Assembly (NCBI RefSeq): GCF_017908035.1
Contig: NZ_JAEQMU010000001.1
Span: 868,001-932,000, forward strand
Length of the DNA: 64,000 nt
DNA from: Sphingobacterium tabacisoli
GTDB lineage: Bacteria > Bacteroidota > Bacteroidia > Sphingobacteriales > Sphingobacteriaceae
Direction of reading: 5' to 3'
Of this stretch, positions 27,756 through 35,088 are shown in pieces. Position 1 is the first letter of the stretch; the number at the start of each line of letters is the position of its first letter. Made by a program: the position numbers and the translations under genes. The notes under the pieces were generated by a model, which did no database searches, was not told where the DNA came from, and saw only the letters and a list, made by a program, of their open reading frames with translations.

Positions 27756-28655
27756 ATGAAAATAAAAACGTGTATCAAGTTCACCCTGTTGTCTCTCATC
27801 GTATTTCAACAGCAAAGCAACGCCCAAACGACAAATAACAAGAGCGTCAAGGCATCTCCACAAATGGAACAGAAGGTACTGCATGAACCCTATTTCAATT
27901 ATTATCTGGACTTTCAGAATTATGCAACCAACAAGACCAGCAGGCATCTCGAGCTTTATAAAAAATACACCTTGGTCGATTCGATGCCCATATATTATCC
28001 TGTGACCAAGAAAGCAGAAGAATACCCATCACCATGCTATCAGATTATGGGAGATGGAACCGTCAAGACGGGAATGTCCTATCATTACACTTTTTTGTTA
28101 CAACTATTCTATAAACGGTTGAGCTGTCTTAAAGATGGTAGCAAATTAGACCCAAACTTCATGAAGTACCAGGCTTTTGACTCATTTGATTCGGAAACCG
28201 TCCGCGAGGCTATAGAGTTACTTGAACTGTACGACAAAAACAGAATAAAGGATGATGAGCTAGACGGATTATTCGAAAGGGCCAAAATCTTCTTCAAGCA
28301 AGGAGAGTATAGGCACTCCAATGCTATTTTTTCATTTCTAGCCACCGTAGATGAGCATTATCGGGAAGCAGCTTTTAATAACGTAGGTTTATCATTCTAC
28401 CATCAGAAATCATACCGTAAGGCACTAGATTATTTCGAACGAGCTATTACCCTTTATCCTCGGGGCTACTTAGCTTATCTTAATGCAGGCGCTGCACGCA
28501 CTTATCTTCCGGTTGATTTGGGTGACTATAACCCTAGCATATATTACTTCAAGAAGGCTTACGAACTCGCACCCGACAATCCTAATGTCATCATCAACTA
28601 TAAAAACGCGATGAAACAGCAACTCGAACAAAGGGGAATTGACACACAAGACTAA
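27756..28655 (+). CDS. Secreted TPR-repeat protein
   Basis: 299 residues with a signal peptide ending near SNAQ. The second half carries TPR-like repeats: FERAKIFFKQGEYRHSNAIF, AAFNNVGLSFYHQKSYRKAL, and AYLNAGAARTYLPVDLGDY with the next pair of helices. TPRs mediate protein-protein contacts, and this one acts in the periplasm or at the outer membrane. The next gene, a WG-repeat lipoprotein, starts 14 bases downstream, so the two are probably one unit. The partner and role are unknown. Confidence 0.75.
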   Translation: MKIKTCIKFTLLSLIVFQQQSNAQTTNNKSVKASPQMEQKVLHEPYFNYYLDFQNYATNKTSRHLELYKKYTLVDSMPIYYPVTKKAEEYPSPCYQIMGDGTVKTGMSYHYTFLLQLFYKRLSCLKDGSKLDPNFMKYQAFDSFDSETVREAIELLELYDKNRIKDDELDGLFERAKIFFKQGEYRHSNAIFSFLATVDEHYREAAFNNVGLSFYHQKSYRKALDYFERAITLYPRGYLAYLNAGAARTYLPVDLGDYNPSIYYFKKAYELAPDNPNVIINYKNAMKQQLEQRGIDTQD

Positions 28656-28669
28656 AGAAAAGCACCAAT

Positions 28670-29413
28670 ATGAAACCTAGAGATTATATAAGACAGACCA
28701 TTTACGCAATCATAATGACATCCACTATTTCATGTGGCAATCCTCCCAAAGCGACAGAACCGGACCAAAGAGAGGAGACTCCAGTTATTAAATACCTATC
28801 TGGCTATTACAATCCCACTGATGATACTTGGGAAAAGGCTGACACAGCTTATGAGCAGATTATTCGTTTCGAAGGCGACAGCTTAGCATTCTTCTCTAAA
28901 CAAGGCGGCAATGGATTGCCTAATACCATTGGTGTAGTCGATAGGAGTGGACGGGTATGTGTACAACCTATCTACTTTAGTAGCACTTTAAAACCCTCTT
29001 ACGGCTTTTGGGCAGTACAGGATAGTCTACAGAAGATAGGACTGGTTGATTTGAAGGGCGATGAAATTATAGTTCCCCAGTACGACGACATATTTCTTAT
29101 ACCCGAGTACATGGATATAGACCTTAATCTCATTAAAGTTAAAAAAGAAGGAAAAGAGGGATTTATAAATCGTGAAGGGACAGTAGTGATTCCACTGACC
29201 TATCATTCATTAACTCTCGCAGGTAAAAACCGGATCATGTTCATGCAGGCACCACAGCGCTGGGGTATTATGGATTATCAGTCCAATATTATTGTTGACC
29301 CCATCTTTACCCATTCTGCAACCTTTGAAAATGGCACCGCCCGTCTACAACAAGCCAATGGTGAGACCTACCTAGTAGGAATGGATGGCAGTATGAAAAA
29401 AGTAAATATGTAA
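28670..29413 (+). CDS. WG-repeat lipoprotein
   Basis: 247 residues with a lipobox TISC (Cys22). The body has about four WG-like repeats of roughly 40 residues: IGVVDRSGRVCVQPIY, IGLVDLKGDEIIVPQYD, EGFINREGTVVIPLTY and WGIMDYQSNIIVDPIF. WG repeats are beta-rich modules of unknown function in Bacteroidota. It follows a TPR protein after 14 bases and precedes a terminator. Function is not recognised; surface or periplasmic scaffold is an inference. Confidence 0.75.
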   Translation: MKPRDYIRQTIYAIIMTSTISCGNPPKATEPDQREETPVIKYLSGYYNPTDDTWEKADTAYEQIIRFEGDSLAFFSKQGGNGLPNTIGVVDRSGRVCVQPIYFSSTLKPSYGFWAVQDSLQKIGLVDLKGDEIIVPQYDDIFLIPEYMDIDLNLIKVKKEGKEGFINREGTVVIPLTYHSLTLAGKNRIMFMQAPQRWGIMDYQSNIIVDPIFTHSATFENGTARLQQANGETYLVGMDGSMKKVNM

Positions 29414-29480
29414 TAATATTACGTCCAATTACTATCTTTCAAAAAGGAATCTTTAATAAGATCTGAAAGGAAGAGAAACA

Positions 29481-29510
29481 AAAAATCCCCATATTACTAT
29501 GAGGATTTTT
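29481..29510. terminator. Bidirectional terminator-like hairpin
   Basis: AAAAATCC and GGATTTTT form the stem, with CCAT/ATGA partly pairing in the loop. It sits between the WG lipoprotein (+) and the tRNA (-) and may serve both. Confidence 0.6.
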
Positions 29511-29513
29511 CTG

Positions 29514-29587
29514 TGCGCCCACCTGGGCTCGAACCAGGGACCAAAAGATTATGAGTCTTCTACTCTAACCGACTGAGCTATAGGCGC
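29514..29587 (-). tRNA. tRNA with anticodon CAT (Met or Ile2)
   Basis: On the minus strand a 7-bp acceptor stem (GCGCCTA/TGGGCGC, one G-U pair), a D arm (AGCTCAGTCGGTTAGAG), an anticodon loop CTCATAA and a T arm with GGTTCGAGCC are all present. The length is 74 nt with discriminator A. CCA is not encoded. Anticodon CAT means elongator tRNA-Met, or tRNA-Ile2 if the C is modified to lysidine. The tRNA lacks the mismatch at the first acceptor pair typical of initiator tRNA-Met. I cannot choose between Met and Ile2 by eye. Confidence 0.93.
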
Positions 29588-29602
29588 GGTTATTTTGTTT
29601 AC

Positions 29603-29610
29603 CAAAAGTA
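29603..29610 (-). promoter_or_regulatory. Candidate -7 box for the CAT tRNA
   Basis: On the minus strand it reads TACTTTTG, a match to TAnnTTTG, 15 bases upstream of the tRNA. It lies within a perfect 8-bp inverted repeat (ACCAAAAG at 29601-29608, CTTTTGGT at 29623-29630). Confidence 0.4.
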
Positions 29611-29672
29611 CAACTTTATTCCCTTTTGGTGATGCAATTATCGATATTTGTAATGAGAAAACAAAATTTTAA

Positions 29673-30305
29673 ATGCAAAAAATTGAAAATATTATTTTGG
29701 ATTACGGCAATGTAATCTTCATGATTGATTTTGCTAAATCGCAAGACGCTTTTACTCAATTAGGTATCTCCAATGCTAGCGAAATATTCGCTCATCATGG
29801 TCAGATAGCATTATTTGATGATTTTGATAAAGGAATTGTGAGTCCCGCCGATTTTAGAGATGGCATCCGGAAATTGACAGGCAATTTCGAGTTGACCGAT
29901 TCAGAAATTGACACCGCTTGGAATGCATTATTGATTGGAGTGCCTACAGGAAAACACACATTGCTATTAGAATTAAAAGCTAAATTCAGAACCTTCCTCT
30001 TGAGCAATAATAATGCGATACATTATGCATATTGTATGCAGCATATACGGGATACCTATGGGGTTAAAGATAACACTGTCTTTTTTGAGCAGACCTATTA
30101 TTCGCACTTAATGGGAATGCGCAAACCAGACCAAGAAATCTTTAAGGTTGTTCTAGAGGAAAATGGACTTACTCCAGAACATACACTGTTCGTTGATGAT
30201 AGTCCTCAGCATCTAGAGACCGCTTCTGCTTTAGGTATACATACCGCGCTATGTACAAAAGAAAACCCCTTAGAAAAAATCATAAAAGACTGGAAATTAC
30301 TTTAA
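29673..30305 (+). CDS. HAD-superfamily phosphatase, YihX-like
   Basis: 210 residues. Motif I is IILDYGNVIF with the nucleophile Asp10, of the D-x-GNV type known from YihX-like sugar phosphatases. Motif II is FLLSNNNAIH. The KPDQEIFKVVLEENGL block and the motif IV LFVDDSPQHLETASALG follow. The protein therefore probably hydrolyses a small phosphorylated metabolite. It lies between the tRNA and rpsU, with no operon partner. Confidence 0.85.
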   Translation: MQKIENIILDYGNVIFMIDFAKSQDAFTQLGISNASEIFAHHGQIALFDDFDKGIVSPADFRDGIRKLTGNFELTDSEIDTAWNALLIGVPTGKHTLLLELKAKFRTFLLSNNNAIHYAYCMQHIRDTYGVKDNTVFFEQTYYSHLMGMRKPDQEIFKVVLEENGLTPEHTLFVDDSPQHLETASALGIHTALCTKENPLEKIIKDWKLL

Positions 30306-30335
30306 TTTTTTCTAGTTATTTTAAATGTTATCCGT

Positions 30336-30343
30336 TATCTTTG
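30336..30343 (+). promoter_or_regulatory. Candidate -7 promoter box of rpsU
   Basis: TATCTTTG matches the Bacteroidota TAnnTTTG box exactly. It lies 43 bases before the rpsU start, leaving a leader of about 35 nt that contains the strong Shine-Dalgarno. Confidence 0.55.
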
Positions 30344-30367
30344 CAGCCACAAGAATTTTATACAAGG

Positions 30368-30376
30368 AAAGGAGGT
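30368..30376 (+). promoter_or_regulatory. Unusually strong Shine-Dalgarno of rpsU
   Basis: AAAGGAGGT lies 9 bases before the ATG and can pair with most of the anti-Shine-Dalgarno. Bacteroidota genes normally lack such a site, because bS21, bS18 and bS6 keep the 16S rRNA tail sequestered. A strong site at the gene for bS21 fits the autoregulation reported for this phylum. It also decides the start at 30386 rather than the ATG at 30251. Confidence 0.85.
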
Positions 30377-30385
30377 ATCAGAACT

Positions 30386-30577
30386 ATGATTATCGTAAAT
30401 GTAAAAGAAGGAGAATCTTTAGATAGAGCATTAAAGCGTTTCAAGAAGAAATTTGAGAAAACTGGAGTATTACGCGAGCTACGTTCTCGTCAAGCTTACG
30501 AGAAGAAATCTGTATCTCGTCGTATCCAAGTGAAAAAAGCTATCTACAAACAAGGATTACAGCAAGAACAAGCGTAA
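30386..30577 (+). CDS. rpsU: 30S ribosomal protein bS21
   Basis: 63 residues, starting MIIVNVKEGESLDRALKRFK with the basic helical body (VLRELRSRQAYEKKSVSRRI) expected for bS21. The true start is the ATG after the Shine-Dalgarno; a longer in-frame ORF from 30251 overlaps the previous gene and adds an unlikely N-terminus. bS21 binds the small subunit platform near the 16S 3' end. In Bacteroidota it takes part in hiding the anti-Shine-Dalgarno, which makes the SD here a likely feedback sensor. Confidence 0.95.
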   Translation: MIIVNVKEGESLDRALKRFKKKFEKTGVLRELRSRQAYEKKSVSRRIQVKKAIYKQGLQQEQA

Positions 30578-30599
30578 CTATTGTTTACAGCATAAAGGA

Positions 30600-30626
30600 G
30601 ACCAACTTATTAAGTTGGTCTTTTTT
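30600..30626 (+). terminator. Terminator of rpsU
   Basis: A perfect 9-bp stem (GACCAACTT/AAGTTGGTC) has a 3-nt loop and is followed by TTTTTTG. Confidence 0.88.
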
Positions 30627-30740
30627 GTTATATATATATAGCATCTCTCAATAAATAGAACTATTTATTTCTTATTGAGCACATTACAAAAAAACAGTCA
30701 AAATAAGTCATTTTTCTTTTCTTAAACTGACTTAAAATTG

Positions 30741-30748
30741 TATCTTCG
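30741..30748 (+). promoter_or_regulatory. Candidate -7 box of tRNA-Ser
   Basis: TATCTTCG, one base off the TAnnTTTG box, lies 11 bases upstream of the mature tRNA-Ser start. No clear TTG element is seen. Confidence 0.35.
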
Positions 30749-30759
30749 TGCTCGCTTAG

Positions 30760-30847
30760 GGAGAGATGTCTGAGTGGTTGAAAGAGCAGACCTGGAAAGT
30801 CTGTATACGGGATGACCGTATCGTGGGTTCGAATCCCACTCTCTCCG
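30760..30847 (+). tRNA. tRNA-Ser (anticodon GGA), integration target
   Basis: 88 nt. The acceptor GGAGAGA pairs with TCTCTCC, the anticodon stem-loop AGAC CTGGAAA GTCT gives anticodon GGA, a long variable arm (TATACGGGATGACCGTAT) marks it as a class II serine tRNA, and the T arm contains GGTTCGAATCC. The last 22 bases belong to a direct repeat shared with 57704-57727. The integrative element thus inserted in the 3' end of the tRNA and left a complete tRNA on its left side. Confidence 0.95.
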
Positions 30848-30849
30848 CA
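30826..30849 (+). repeat. Left attachment repeat (att, 24 bp)
   Basis: A 24-bp stretch starting GGTTCGAATCC and ending CTCTCCGCA is identical at 57704-57727. It covers the T arm and the acceptor 3' strand of tRNA-Ser plus CA. Flanking bases differ on both sides (G against A before, T against A after). Confidence 0.92.
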
Positions 30850-30870
30850 TCCTAACAAGGAAAATGTATC

Positions 30871-30904
30871 AAAACCCTACAAATTCAAAGATTTGTAGGG
30901 TTTT
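30871..30904 (+). terminator. Hairpin just inside the element's left end
   Basis: A perfect 14-bp stem (AAAACCCTACAAAT with ATTTGTAGGGTTTT) has a 6-nt loop and a terminal T run. It replaces the tRNA's original terminator, which now sits beyond the right att repeat. Confidence 0.8.
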
Positions 30905-30948
30905 CTGCTTATAGGCCAATCCCGTTTTTTTCAATACTTCTCGTTTTC

Positions 30949-30996
30949 AGCGAGACCCTAGCGAGACCCTAATATCTGGTCATCTAGGGTCTCGCT
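30949..30996. repeat. Arm-type integrase-site repeats, left end
   Basis: AGCGAGACCCTA occurs at 30949-30960 and again at 30960-30971 in direct orientation, and its inverse TAGGGTCTCGCT lies at 30985-30996. A further copy (AGCGAGACCCT) and a variant lie near the right end. This layout is typical of tyrosine-integrase arm sites, here about 100-150 bases from the core. Confidence 0.7.
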
Positions 30997-31109
30997 AAAA
31001 TGAACTTCAAGAATCAGTATAAATTGGTCTGCACAAGACCAAAGCCTGAACATCTTGACAGTTCCGCACATAAGGAATAAATTAAGTATTGAAATAAAAC
31101 ACCACAGCC

Positions 31110-32357
31110 ATGAGTCATCAAGTCACCATTTACATGTACGCCCGTGCGTCCAAAGCTAACTCAGCAGGTCAGCATCCCATCTATGTACGGATTACAATCC
31201 AGGGCAAGCGCACCGAATTCTCCACCAAGAAATTTATCAGCCCAAGCAAATGGGATCAGAAAAAGATGAAAATGAAAGGCAACACCGAAGAAGCCCGTTC
31301 AATAAACAGTTATCTAGACAGCGTAAGAAACAAGCTAACCCAAACCCAAGTTGTACTCGAGTACCAAGCAGCTAACATGACGCTCGATACCTTTATGAAC
31401 GCATACCAGGGGAAAAGTACCCACAGAGAACGCATGCTCATTCCAATCTTCAAAGACCACAATAAAAAACTAAAAGCCCTCATTGGAATTGAATACGCCA
31501 AGGGAACCCATGGCCGTTACGAGATATCGCTCAAGCACACCCAAGATTACATTAGATTTCAATACGGTACCGACGATATTGCCATAAGCCAGATAGATCA
31601 TGCATTCGTCACCGGCTACGATTTTTATCTACGAACAGAGAGACTATGCGGCAACAATACTACAGTCAAATACATCAAGAACTTTCAAAAGATCATAAAG
31701 ATATGTCTAGCAAATGGATGGATGACTTCAGACCCATGTATCAACTATAAAGTCAAGCTTCAGGAAATAGAAAGAAACTTCCTTACAGAAGAAGAACTAG
31801 AAACTCTTGTCGAGAAGCAAATCAACATAGAGCGCTTAGCTGTCGTTCGCGACATATTTCTATTTTCCTGTTTCACCGGCCTAGCCTATATCGATGTCAA
31901 GCAACTCACTTCCGACAACATAGTCAAAGGTATAGACGGTCAACTATGGATAGACACTAAGAGGCAGAAGACCAGTACGCCATCACGTATCCCTTTGCTG
32001 AGAACGGCCTTAGACATCATCCAAAAGTACCAAGATCACCCCAAATGCAACAATGAGAACACATTACTCCCTGTATCCAGTAATCAAAAGATGAATGCCT
32101 ACCTAAAAGAGATAGCAGCCATCTGCGGAATTAGGAAAGAACTTACTTTTCACTGCGCACGCCACACCTTTGCCACTACAGTCACGCTGTCCAATGGTGT
32201 ACCTATCGAATCCGTATCAAAGATGTTAGGGCATAAAAACATCCGAACAACACAACATTACGCCAAGATCACCGATAGCAAAGTCGCAAATGATATGGAC
32301 AATCTTAAAGCGATTATAGAATCACAGCATATAAATCACATAAAAAGAACAAGTTAA
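31110..32357 (+). CDS. int: Tyrosine-type site-specific integrase (Bacteroidota type)
   Basis: 415 residues: an N-terminal arm-binding domain (about 1-90), a SAM-like core-binding domain (about 100-205) and a C-terminal catalytic domain. The catalytic residues His348 and Arg351 are in FHCARHTF, with Lys in TKRQKT, a late His in LGHKN and the nucleophile Tyr384 in TTQHYAKI. The usual first Arg is replaced (CFTGLAYIDV), as in IntDOT-like enzymes. It is the first gene inside the left att repeat and should recombine the 24-bp att sites with tRNA-Ser. The gene symbol is the generic name. Confidence 0.93.
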   Translation: MSHQVTIYMYARASKANSAGQHPIYVRITIQGKRTEFSTKKFISPSKWDQKKMKMKGNTEEARSINSYLDSVRNKLTQTQVVLEYQAANMTLDTFMNAYQGKSTHRERMLIPIFKDHNKKLKALIGIEYAKGTHGRYEISLKHTQDYIRFQYGTDDIAISQIDHAFVTGYDFYLRTERLCGNNTTVKYIKNFQKIIKICLANGWMTSDPCINYKVKLQEIERNFLTEEELETLVEKQINIERLAVVRDIFLFSCFTGLAYIDVKQLTSDNIVKGIDGQLWIDTKRQKTSTPSRIPLLRTALDIIQKYQDHPKCNNENTLLPVSSNQKMNAYLKEIAAICGIRKELTFHCARHTFATTVTLSNGVPIESVSKMLGHKNIRTTQHYAKITDSKVANDMDNLKAIIESQHINHIKRTS

Positions 32358-32438
32358 CCATACATATGTTACACGATTAAAAATGCGATGAAAGATATAT
32401 TCTTTTAAATTGAGGTTCACGAGCCAACATAAACAACA

Positions 32439-33287
32439 ATGAATCAAACCTTTCAAAAAATCAATGAAGACATCACTACCTATGTCAAAAACTTAGAAGA
32501 GCAATATCGACACGACAGTTCCCAGATTACCGAGATGGCCATACACTTCATCTCCGGAAGACTAGAATTTGTCAAAGACCAATTCGAATCCATTGACGAC
32601 CTCAGCTCTGAGGACGAGATCTTCTACTTCAAAAATATCAAATGCCATCTCCTGGCTTTGATACAATATTACTATATGGTCCAAAAGATAGAAATGAAAA
32701 AGCCCGCTATACCGTCGCGGAAAATCAAAAAATATTACCTGAAGGCACTCTACAAAATCAAAAAGCAGATAGGTAACAATCATTTCTACTACAATTACTA
32801 CAAGACCAACTCCAACAAACTCGACCAGCAATTCTTTACCCGTTTAAAACACGATTTTTTTCTGCCCAATGACGGTATCATTATCGATATCGACAAAAGA
32901 TACACCACACCATCCGTTTATACCTTTGCCAATATCGAGGCCTTAGAGATGACCAGGCATTACCTCAAAAAGAAAATAAAATCCGTGACCTCACCCCAGA
33001 TCACACTTCAACCCAAACAATCCAAGCTAAAGTGGACCTCCTCCAAGTCAGACCTAATTGAATCCATTTATGCACTCCATTCAGCAGGTGTGTTCAATAA
33101 TGGCAAAGCAGATCTCAAAGAAATAGCCGAATACTTTGAAGAGATCTTTGATCTCGACCTAGGACAGTACAACCGTGTATTCTACGATATACGGGCACGC
33201 AAAAACAACAAAACCAAGTTCTTAGACTCACTTCGGGATGCACTGATCAAGAGAATGAAAGATACTGACAACGAGTTGTTTCCATAA
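32439..33287 (+). CDS. rteC: RteC-family protein
   Basis: 282 residues, helix-rich with many Lys and Tyr residues. It has the RteC family character: QFFTRLKHDFFLPNDGIIIDID in the middle and WTSSKSDLIESIYALHSAGVFNNG followed by LKEIAEYFEEIFDLDLGQYNRVFYDIRARK near the end. In CTnDOT, RteC activates the excision genes. Here it follows the integrase after 81 bases and precedes an HTH (xis-like) gene, matching the known excision region. A repeat-containing candidate site at 33295-33317 lies just downstream of its stop and upstream of the HTH gene. Confidence 0.85.
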   Translation: MNQTFQKINEDITTYVKNLEEQYRHDSSQITEMAIHFISGRLEFVKDQFESIDDLSSEDEIFYFKNIKCHLLALIQYYYMVQKIEMKKPAIPSRKIKKYYLKALYKIKKQIGNNHFYYNYYKTNSNKLDQQFFTRLKHDFFLPNDGIIIDIDKRYTTPSVYTFANIEALEMTRHYLKKKIKSVTSPQITLQPKQSKLKWTSSKSDLIESIYALHSAGVFNNGKADLKEIAEYFEEIFDLDLGQYNRVFYDIRARKNNKTKFLDSLRDALIKRMKDTDNELFP

Positions 33288-33294
33288 TTATCTT

Positions 33295-33317
33295 TCCCAA
33301 GTTGGTAACAAGTTGGG
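33295..33317 (+). promoter_or_regulatory. Candidate operator with two CAAGTTGG repeats
   Basis: The stretch contains CAAGTTGG twice with 3 bases between. It lies 8 bases after rteC and about 55 bases before the HTH gene start. The 19-nt core at 33297-33315 occurs in inverse orientation at 56619-56637, upstream of the right-end minus-strand operon. Confidence 0.6.
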
Positions 33318-33370
33318 AAAAAAGAATTTATATAATGGCCAACTTTATCATTCATCAAAATCATAAAATT

Positions 33371-33646
33371 ATGTCACTACAGATTCTAACCAAAGAAGAC
33401 CTTCTTAATTTCAAAATCGAGCTACTCGCAGAACTCAAAACGTTAATGAAGGGCAATGAGTCAAACAAAAAGAAATGGCTGCGCTCCAAGGAAGTAGAGC
33501 AATTGTTAAAGATTTCATCCGGAACATTACAGAACTACCGGATCAATGGTACCATCAAATGGCGAAAAATCGGCAGCACTTATTTCTACTGTTTAGATGC
33601 CCTAAACGATTCTTTTGACGACAACTCATTCAGCCCTGTATCATAA
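33371..33646 (+). CDS. Helix-turn-helix protein (excisionase/MerR-like HTH_17)
   Basis: 91 residues from the ATG at 33371 (MSLQILTKEDLL); earlier ATGs at 33302 and 33335 would add a basic N-terminal tail. The C-terminal part KKWLRSKEVEQLLKISSGTLQNYRINGTIKWRKIGSTYFY is a winged-helix HTH of the excisionase type. In Bacteroidota elements such proteins help excision or control downstream replication genes. The next gene starts 11 bases downstream, so the two are likely co-transcribed. A shared operator-like sequence lies upstream. Confidence 0.8.
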   Translation: MSLQILTKEDLLNFKIELLAELKTLMKGNESNKKKWLRSKEVEQLLKISSGTLQNYRINGTIKWRKIGSTYFYCLDALNDSFDDNSFSPVS

Positions 33647-33657
33647 ATACCTTCAAT

Positions 33658-34425
33658 ATGAACTACATAAAGCAGTTAACATTATTCTTCAACAAATCCA
33701 CCTCAGATCCAAATCTGACGCCGACACACCTTAGCCTCTTTATGGCCCTGTTCCAGACATGGAACCAGTCCCGTTTTCCACAGCAGATACAGATTATCCG
33801 CGATGACATGATGCGCCTCAGCAAAATCAATTCCAAGGCTACCTACCACAAAGCTATGGCCTATCTCCATGCACAGCGCTACATCAATTACAAGCCATCT
33901 TACAATCCCCTGAAGGGAAGTCAGATTTCGTTTTTTCCGAAAGAAGAACCCCAAAGCAGTACAGCAGACGAACCCGTTCAAAATTTGACCACAAGACCAT
34001 TAAACGAGCCATATAGTAAACTATCTAGTACTAATATTATCACAGATAATATCAGTACAACCGAGCGAGAGAAAAAGGAAAATAGAAATCAAAAAATGGT
34101 CAGCTCTGGATTTGTAGGTGCCGCAGAAACAAAAGAAAAAAGTTCCGCAAAAAAAGAAAAGAAAATTCCACCTGCCGCGCACCAGGTCGAAGAGTTCTTC
34201 CTCAGCCAGCATTCCACCATCCAGGAAGCCCGTCGCTTCATCAATCACTATACCGCCAATGGATGGTTGGTAGGAGGGAAGAGCCCCATGATAGACTGGG
34301 AAGCATCAGCAAAAAATTGGATTGCAAACTCAACGAAATTTAACAATCATGCAAAACACAATAACACAACTCGAGCACAGCAGCTTCATACCGTCGGAAG
34401 CAAAAACTATTTCGAACCGCTATGA
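33658..34425 (+). CDS. Replication initiation/DnaD-like protein (winged-helix, replisome organiser type)
   Basis: 255 residues. The N-terminus (LTPTHLSLFMALFQTWNQ...RFPQQIQIIRDDMMRLSKINSKATYHKAMAYLHAQRYI) is a winged-helix domain like those in phage replisome organisers. A low-complexity basic linker (about 135-170) follows. The end (QHSTIQEARRFINHYTANGWLVGG...SAKNWIANS) looks like a DnaD/DnaB-type C-terminus. It pairs with the DnaC-like ATPase overlapping its end, a usual organiser plus helicase-loader arrangement. This suggests that the element replicates after excision. Confidence 0.65.
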   Translation: MNYIKQLTLFFNKSTSDPNLTPTHLSLFMALFQTWNQSRFPQQIQIIRDDMMRLSKINSKATYHKAMAYLHAQRYINYKPSYNPLKGSQISFFPKEEPQSSTADEPVQNLTTRPLNEPYSKLSSTNIITDNISTTEREKKENRNQKMVSSGFVGAAETKEKSSAKKEKKIPPAAHQVEEFFLSQHSTIQEARRFINHYTANGWLVGGKSPMIDWEASAKNWIANSTKFNNHAKHNNTTRAQQLHTVGSKNYFEPL

Positions 34426-35023
34426 CTACAACCGTCTCCTTCGGTTTCTCGATCAGAAAGGTAAAGACTTCTATGGTCATAAGTTTCAGCTGCAGCACGA
34501 AGACATTCCGACCATCTTGAAGCTGGCCGGTTATTTTCTTCAGGACACAGCACTATGCGAAGATCACGGCATAGACCTTCGGAAAGGAATCATGCTCACC
34601 GGTCCGATCGGTTGCGGCAAGACCACGCTCATGAACCTATTTCGATTGATATGTAACCACGAAGACAGATTCGTCGTCAAGAGCGCAAGGGATATCACGT
34701 TCGAATTCATACAAGACGGCTACGAAACCATACACCGCTACAGCCGAGGGAAGATTTACGCCAGCGAGTTTAGGAATTATTGTTTTGACGATCTCGGTAC
34801 TGAGAAAAACATGAAGCACTTTGGCAATGAGTGTAATGTACTGGCCGAGATTCTGCTCTCTAGATATGACCTGTTTGTAGCTGGAAAGCTGAAGACACAT
34901 ATTACCACCAATCTTTCCGCTACTGAGCTTGAAGAGGCCTACGGAAATAGACTGCGCTCACGACTCCGCGAAATGGTCAATCTGATTGGTTTTGACATGA
35001 CTGTGCAGGATAAGAGAAAATAG
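34349..35023 (+). CDS. DnaC/IstB-like AAA+ ATPase (helicase-loader type)
   Basis: 224 residues from ATG 34349; another ATG at 34322 would add nine. Walker A GPIGCGKTT lies at about 85-93, and the Walker B-like stretch is RNYCFDDLGTEKN, followed by a sensor region (KTHITTNLSATELEEAYGNRLRSRLREM). It overlaps the DnaD-like gene by 77 bases in another frame. It would load a host replicative helicase at the element's replication origin. Confidence 0.8.
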   Translation: MQNTITQLEHSSFIPSEAKTISNRYDYNRLLRFLDQKGKDFYGHKFQLQHEDIPTILKLAGYFLQDTALCEDHGIDLRKGIMLTGPIGCGKTTLMNLFRLICNHEDRFVVKSARDITFEFIQDGYETIHRYSRGKIYASEFRNYCFDDLGTEKNMKHFGNECNVLAEILLSRYDLFVAGKLKTHITTNLSATELEEAYGNRLRSRLREMVNLIGFDMTVQDKRK

Positions 35024-35025
35024 AA

Positions 35026-35062
35026 CAATAAGCGTGCTGTCTAGTCATCATCACGCTTATTG
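35026..35062. terminator. Hairpin between convergent genes
   Basis: CAATAAGCGTG and CACGCTTATTG form a perfect 11-bp stem around a 15-nt loop, between the ATPase gene (+) and the NTase/HEPN-like gene (-). It lacks a clean T run. Confidence 0.55.
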
Positions 35063-35088
35063 CTCAAATGTTTATTTCACTGATTAAT

